NCBI GenBank assembly: GCA_946122785.1
Contig: CAMGYJ010000011.1
Span: 24,739,007-24,803,006, forward strand
Length of the DNA: 64,000 nt
From: Linum tenue
Taxonomy: Eukaryota; Streptophyta; Magnoliopsida; Malpighiales; Linaceae
Direction: 5' to 3'
A program made the position numbers and the translations under genes. Every line of letters begins with the position of its first letter. Position 1 is the first letter of the stretch. Under the pieces are notes generated by a model, which was not told the origin of the DNA, did no database searches, and saw only the letters and a list, made by a program, of their open reading frames with translations. This document shows, in pieces, positions 58,510-64,000 of the stretch.

Positions 58510-58700
58510 ACCACAGTATACCATATGGTAAGCAGTTGCCATATAAGTGATGAACAGTAAGTTAAGAACCATTGCAAACTAATTTTACCACTATATACCA
58601 TATGGTAACCACTGGAAACTAATTTTACCACTATATACCATATGGTAACTACTGCAAACTAATTTTACCACTATTTACCATATGGTAACCAATGCAAAAA
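58510..58700. repeat. palindrome array in the last protease-gene intron
   Basis: Perfect palindromes start at 58519, 58596, 58636 and 58676, at 40-bp steps after the first. The intron (58495-58718) is almost entirely this repeat. Confidence 0.88.
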
Positions 58701-59159
58701 TTGTGGTGAGATACTTACAAGGTTACATTCTGTGAAGCTGAGGTTTTTTGCCCATTCTTTGTTGGTGATGTCCAAGTCCACTTTGTCGTAGTAATCGTCT
58801 GGAGTTAGTACAGGATTGCCACTATCAATGTCCAGTTGGCAGTCACCCTGAAAGTTGTGGTTGTTATTATGTGTTTTATATATGTGTTGTCTAAGAACTA
58901 TTGACAGAATATGGGTGGGTTTACTTACTGCCAAAGATGTACCGAAGAACCACCTTTTGAATTTTCCTTTTTTAACTTCATTCCTGTTCATTACATCTCC
59001 ATACCAGTCGATGACATCAGATGTGATTTCACAGCCAATGTCAATCATCTGTACTGACTCCCTTTTCAGCAAGAATGTTCCATCCTTCCTTTTAAACATT
59101 ATCTCATCACTGTATAAAAGCACATCACAACCGGACGGATGGTTTACTTTAATTTATGA

Positions 59160-59450
59160 CATCAAATAATATGTTACCACAACAAAACCATAGCTTACCA
59201 CATCTTACCATATGGTAATAAGTAAAACACAACATCTTACCACATCTTACCATATGGTAATAAGTAAAATAGAACAGGAGTTATGGTTTAATCCATTCTT
59301 TAACAACAAACCTTAGCTTACCACATCATACCATATGGTATTAAACTAAAGCAAAACAGGACTTGTGCATTACTACATTTTGTAACATTAAACCATAGAT
59401 TTATCTAATTTTACCATATCTTACCATATTTTACCATATGGTAACAAACT
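59160..59450. repeat. palindrome cluster in protease-gene intron 3
   Basis: Perfect copies lie at 59206, 59248, about 59329 and about 59432, inside the intron 59110-59503. Confidence 0.85.
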
Positions 59451-60171
59451 AGATCACTACAGTAAAATCATATAACAGTAGAAGTTTTAAGATGATGACT
59501 TACCTCTTGACAAATTTCTTGTTTTTGCATCTTATGTACTCCAGGATGTTGCTGAACATATCATCAGGTGTTGTTTGTGTTGGTGTTGACCATTGAACTG
59601 GTGATTTTTGTGATTGTGGAGCAACTGGTTCAACAGTTGGAGAATTCAGGTCCTCTAGGTAAGCATCTATGCATTCACGGACTTCCTTGAGCTTCTCTTG
59701 GCTGTTTGTGTACAGATTTGACCATATAGCATATGACTCCGTCTGTGACTGGGTGCTTTGTGGCTGTTCTGGTGGAGGTGTTGCTCTTGCCTTCTTTTCA
59801 TTTCCGTGCACATTCTTCACCACGATTCTTCTTTTGCGAGGCTCTCCTGGTTGATCGGTTGCCGTGTTGGTAGTCAACTTCGTTGGCGTTGTTGGTGTTT
59901 GACGGTTGAGAGGGCTGAGATCAAAGGATGGAATGTCGTCTTCCCTTGTCACTTTAGGCTTCTCAGCAGCTTCGGTTGTCAGTTTTGGAGCCTCTTCTCG
60001 AACAACATCATCTGACACCGTTTTCTCGCTGTCAGTTTCTGCAGTCTTTTGTGCAGCTTGCCCTGTATTCCCTTCTTCTGTTGTTTCCTTATCAACTTCC
60101 ATTGGATCTGCTGTTTTGGTAGCTCCTTTTTCTTCGGTTTCTTCTGCAGATGTCTGTTCTGGAACTGCTTT

Positions 60172-60174
60172 CTA
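60172..60174 (-). other. premature TAG in the protease gene
   Basis: In the long third exon the frame runs on both sides of this codon with the same acidic, lysine-rich composition, so a single C-to-T change of a CAG codon is the simplest origin. Confidence 0.75.
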
Positions 60175-60769
60175 GGTGTCCTCTTGTTGTGGTGTTCCCT
60201 GATTCAGACCTTCTTGAACAGATTGTTCTGGTGGTTCTGTTGCAACTTCCCCCAGTGGATCTCCTTCTTTTGGGATGCTTTCCCTATTCACAGCTCCTGG
60301 AGCAGAATCATCTTGCTCCTTTTCTTTTGGCTTCGATGTAGATGCAGCAAGATCGACTGTAGATGGTTGTGAATCATCTTCTTTCTGTGTTTGCTCCTCG
60401 TTCTCCTCTTCGTTCTGGTCTATGTTTGTCTGTTTGAATATTTCATTGAGTGTTTTATTCAAACTGGCATGCATTTCTTCTTCATTCTCTTCTTCATCAT
60501 CTTCACACTGAGATTTTTCTCCTTCTGTGGGCTGAACATATTCATCACAGCTTTCTTTCGCAAGATTCTCCTTGTGTCTGATCAGATTGTCAATTTGGCT
60601 TTTGTACTGGTCTTTGATTGCTTTCATCATTGCCTTCATTGATGCTTCAAGCAGTTTGATTGCATTCTCAGCCTGCATAATGGGAGTATGGTTAGTTACC
60701 ATGGTGGTAATACATGGTATTGGCAATTATTATCACTATTCTGCATTTTTTATAACATGAAACTATATC

Positions 60770-61215
60770 TTACCACACCTTACCATATGGTAACAAAGTA
60801 AAACAGAACAAGAATTATGGTTTCTTCCATTTTTATAACATGAAACCATTGCTTACCACACATTACCATATGGTAACGTAGTAAAACACAACAGGACTTA
60901 TGTTTTCCTCCATTTTTATAACATGAAACCATAGCTTACCACACCTTACCATATGGTAACAAACTAAAACACAACAGGACTTATGGTTTTTTGCTTTTTT
61001 ACAACATGAAACCATAGCTTACCACACATTACCATATGGTAACAAAGTAAAACAGAACAAGAATTATGGTTTCTTCCATTTTTATAACATGAAACCATTG
61101 CTTACCACACATTACCATATGGTAACGAAGTAAACCACAACAGGACTTATGTTTTCCTCCATTTTTATAACATGAAACCATAGTACCACACCTTACCATA
61201 TGGTAACAAACTAAA
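60770..61215. repeat. 83-bp palindrome array in protease-gene intron 2
   Basis: Six perfect palindromes start at 60781, 60864, 60947, 61030, 61113 and 61194: steps of 83, 83, 83, 83 and 81. The last step is short because two bases are missing in the unit. Each unit has AACATGAAACCAT, then TTACCACAC, then TTACCATATGGTAAC. Confidence 0.92.
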
Positions 61216-62369
61216 ACACAGAAGGACTTACGGTTAGCATGAATTGGACAACTGTAATATAGATAATTTGTACTTACTTGGTTGACTGTTCTGATATTAT
61301 TCAAATCAAAGTTCAGTGATGATGACTGGTCTGGACTTTTGTTTCTTTGTTTTTTCGGTGATTCATAGACTGGCTCATTCTCCTCTTCCTCATCAGCTGC
61401 ATCATCAGCCTCATCGTCACTAATGTTGGCAACCTTTTCGATCTCGTTCAACTCTTTTCCATTGTAGTAGCTCTTAATGTTCTCAAAGTTGCTATCAACA
61501 TTGTTATCATCATAGTAGCTTACTGTTGGTGTTCGAAGCTGGGTTGAGAATGCCATTTCGTCCAGTTTGTACATGAAGCATACCTTTTTATGCATATAGT
61601 TGTATTAGTTTTTTCAAAGAGTATCATTTATATATAAAATATATGAGTAACAAGGTTGAAATGGCCAAGGGAATGGAGACTTACTGTAAGGAAGTGAAGA
61701 TCTGCATTGACGTAGAGCTTTGATGATTTCAATCCTTCATTCATGTGGTTGAAGAAGTATTTGCACCAGTTGTAGCTGGTGAAATGTTTCAGTTCATCAG
61801 TCTTCAAGTACTCAAGCATGTTGAGTTCAGCCATAGGGGCTGAAGTTGGGCACAGCAAGCCTCCGGTGACCAGCAGAAAGAACAATTGTAACCATCTCTT
61901 ACTGTTTGTAACTGTAGAAATATCTTTTTCTACCTGACTTAGCTTTACCCTTGGAGTGGATTTTCCATCTACTTCCAGTAGGGTTTCTATTGCATAATCT
62001 GCTGCGTCGTCCCAAGAAATCGTGGAAGGTACAACTTCCCTATTCCCCATTGGCAGACCATATACCCTATGAAAGTCGATTGGTGATATCTTCATGCGTG
62101 TCCCGTCAGGTAGCTTGAAAGATTGTTTCATTGGATTGTATTTGTTCATTACGAACAATGCAAAATGGTTGTTTATCTTTGTCTGCTTGATTGATATTAA
62201 GCCTTCTAGGCCTAATATCTCAAGTTTCTCTTTCTGATCATCTTTTATAGTCCTTGCAATTGCAGATATTCTTGTTGGGCTGCACCTTGTGCGAAAATTT
62301 TTTCTTTGCTTTACCATAGTGTACCTGAATGTAGAAATTAGGAATAGTCTGTTAGCGTGCTTTTTACCA

Positions 62370-63160
62370 TAATATACCATATGGTACCATAATGGTTTCC
62401 TACCATACCAAATCAAACCATATATTTATCACATTTTACCATATGGTAATTACATCAAACCATGTCTTATAACATATTACCATATGGTAACGAAGTAAAA
62501 CACAACAGGATGTATGTTTTCCTCCATTTTTATAGCATGAAACCATAGCTTACCACACATTACCATATGGTAACAAACTAAAACACAGCAGGACTTATGG
62601 TTTTTTGCTATTTTACAAGATGAAACCATAGCTTACCACACTTTACCATATGGTAATAAACTAAAACACAGCAGGACTTATGGTTTTTTTGCTATTTTAC
62701 AACATGAACCATAGCTTACCACACTTTACCATATGGTAACAAACTAAAACACAGCAGGACTTATGGTTTTTTGCTTATTTACAACATGAAACCATAATTT
62801 ACCATACATTACCATATGGTAACAAACTAAAACACAGTAGGACTTATGGTTTTTTGCTTATTTACAACATGAAACCATAATTTACCATACATTACCATAT
62901 GGTAACTAACTAAAACACAGCAGGACTTATGGTTTTTTGCTTATTTACAACATGCAATCATAATTTACCACACATTACCATATGGTAACAAACTAAAACA
63001 CAGCAGGACTTATGGTTTTTTGCTATTTTACAACATGCAATCATAACTTACCACACATTACCATATGGTAACGAAGCAAAACACAGCAGGACTTATGGTT
63101 TTTTGCTATTTTACAATATGCAATCATAATTTACCACACATTACCATATGGTAATGAAGC
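62370..63160. repeat. 83-bp palindrome array upstream of the protease gene
   Basis: Perfect palindromes start at 62375, 62437, 62478, 62561, 62644, 62727, 62810, 62893, 62976, 63059 and 63142. From 62478 onward every step is exactly 83 bp, and the step before it is 41. The array lies between the start codon at 62317 and the right end of the element, where the promoter of the protease gene should be. Confidence 0.93.
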
Positions 63161-63179
63161 AAAACACAACAGATTCTAC

Positions 63180-63735
63180 ATCAGTTCAGCAACGCATGGT
63201 AACAATTCGGTAATTTAGCGAGTTTACTACAATTTTCACATGAAGAGTGACTGCGATACTGTTCTATTGTTCTGTGGATGGATTTCGAAGAAAGAAGTGA
63301 GGTTTTACCTTGATATTTTGTGTGAAAACGATTTTTGAGCCTCGTTGAAGTTGGAAACTCTTCGTTTTTCGACGAAGAAGCGAGAACAGTGTATCGTTGA
63401 ATGATTCTTCGAAAACCTTTGCGAAAATCGTTCGATTTGAAGTTTTTTTCTGGAAGTTTTTGCTGCGATTTTGGTGAGAGAATTGAGGATCGGGAGGAAG
63501 AATGGAGAGTTAGAGAGCAGAGGGAAGTGGAACTGTCGCTTGGAAGGTGAGAGGAAGAAGGAGAGAAGGCGGGACGGTTGTCGCTGTCACGTCTGCAATT
63601 CAAATTGTCAGAGACGTGATTACATTTTTGCCCCGCGTGTATTTAATTGGCATGATCTGACGGCTGGGAAGATGGCGCGATGGACGGTCGGATCAACGGT
63701 TACTGACCGTTACTGATAGGTCGGTTACTGATAGG
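63180..63735. repeat. right terminal region of the MULE
   Basis: This is GC-richer sequence after the array. It ends with the inverted core GATCAACGGTT (63691-63701) followed by three GTTACTG words (63699-63731). ORFs here are probably untranslated leader of the minus-strand gene or chance. Confidence 0.5.
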
Positions 63736-64000
63736 ATCCGGACCCGTGTTCGTCTATATAGTATTGGAAAGAAAGATAGATGGTAATTAGTAGATAAGGT
63801 AAAGAGACGCTGAGTGCAGTGATAGGGTGGCTAGGGTTTTGCAGTAGATATGTATATATGAACTGGTAAATTACTGAATGATACTTACAGGATACAGTTC
63901 AATTACATAAATTGTCAATTTTTACTATCTTAATATATATATGGTGGCGTCTTCGGCGCACTCACTTTTTTGGGTGCATTCAGTGCACTCGCTTCATAAC
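63736..64000. other. flanking sequence, nothing recognised
   Basis: This is AT-rich non-coding sequence. GTGCATTCAGTGCACTC close to the window end is a short imperfect palindrome of unknown meaning. Confidence 0.3.

Larger units (their letters stand above)
58024..62317 (-). pseudogene. Ulp1-type cysteine protease gene of the MULE (962 aa, one premature stop)
   Basis: Exons on the minus strand: 62317-61685, 61583-61278, 60672-59504, 59109-58929, 58847-58719, 58494-58024. They total 2889 nt, in frame, all GT-AG. The N-terminal part (residues about 1-210) resembles the plant-transposon domain often fused to Ulp1 (LEGLISIKQTKINNHFALFV, ISPIDFHRVYGLP). An acidic, disordered middle follows. The last exon holds the C48 protease signature: H816 (NKHYIMICVN), D833 (FEVLDS), Q883 and C889 (TQPDQISCGMYI). 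The family cleaves SUMO or SUMO-like conjugates. One TAG at 60172-60174 (codon 480) truncates it before the protease domain. An ATG 24 codons later (60102) could restart translation. Confidence 0.85.
52830..63735. mobile_element. large MULE with transposase, Ulp1-type protease and palindrome arrays
   Basis: The two ends share an inverted 11-bp core AACCGTTGATC (52874-52884 and, inverted, 63691-63701) and clustered GAGTAAC/CAGTAAC words outside it. Between them lie two convergent genes: a FAR1/MuDR-type transposase (53432-57046, plus) and a Ulp1 protease (58024-62317, minus). Convergent two-gene MULEs are known (MuDR), and Ulp1-bearing MULEs are known as Kaonashi- or CUMULE-type elements. A 9-bp target duplication was not resolved, so the outer boundaries are within about 10-20 bp. 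Confidence 0.75.

Noticed and set aside
53760..63150. TACCATATGGTA as a CArG box (MADS-domain site)
   Set aside because: The core is CC-ATAT-GG with four A/T bases, whereas a CArG box needs six. It does contain the E-box CATATG.
62370..63160. CRISPR-like array of regularly spaced palindromes
   Set aside because: The spacers are themselves repeated, so this is a tandem satellite. The context is a plant transposon and there are no cas genes.
63181..63603. 140-codon minus-strand ORF near the right MULE end
   Set aside because: Low-complexity, serine-rich sequence with no domain. It fits an untranslated leader of the protease gene better.

Overview
This window is a piece of the nuclear genome of a flowering plant, most likely a eudicot. 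The evidence is one long gene with 20 short exons and GT-AG introns, a calmodulin-like gene, and a dense nest of typical plant transposable elements: Ty3/gypsy Athila-like and chromovirus, Ty1/copia, hAT, Helitron, MULE and a SINE. The sequence alone does not fix the species.

Layout. 1-2450 holds an intronless EF-hand (CML-type) gene on the minus strand and a doubtful short ORF. 2457-3110 is a complete non-autonomous hAT with an 8-bp target duplication. 3470-8840 is old repeat debris: a 237-bp tandem duplication, a degraded Athila-like retroelement and a 322-bp solo LTR. 8838-17745 is an Athila-like element on the minus strand that keeps gag and protease remains but no visible reverse transcriptase or integrase. 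17750-27106 is a pair of inverted LTR-like copies enclosing a GRF zinc-finger fragment and a dead MULE transposase on the minus strand. Two later insertions sit inside that MULE: a 3.4-kb LTR element with almost no internal region, and a 1.4-kb solo LTR. A diverged LTR follows at 27107-28401, then a 441-bp hAT with perfect 12-bp inverted ends.

30087-38963 is the main host gene. It encodes a 690-residue membrane protein with a J-like domain that lacks HPD and a thioredoxin-like middle. 40014-51333 is interpreted as a Helitron of about 1.3 kb split by two young retrotransposons: a chromovirus with identical 230-bp LTRs and a copia element with 323-bp LTRs. A second Helitron end abuts it.

52.8-63.7 kb is the most interesting region. 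It looks like one large MULE with two convergent genes: a FAR1/MuDR-type transposase (plus strand) and a Ulp1-type cysteine protease (minus strand). Its introns, intergenic space and flanks are filled with about 37 perfect copies of the 12-bp palindrome TACCATATGGTA, spaced at strict periods of about 41 and 83 bp. The exons carry none. Ulp1-bearing MULEs are known in plants; I know of no description of this phased palindrome array. The protease gene carries one premature stop codon; the transposase reading frame looks intact.
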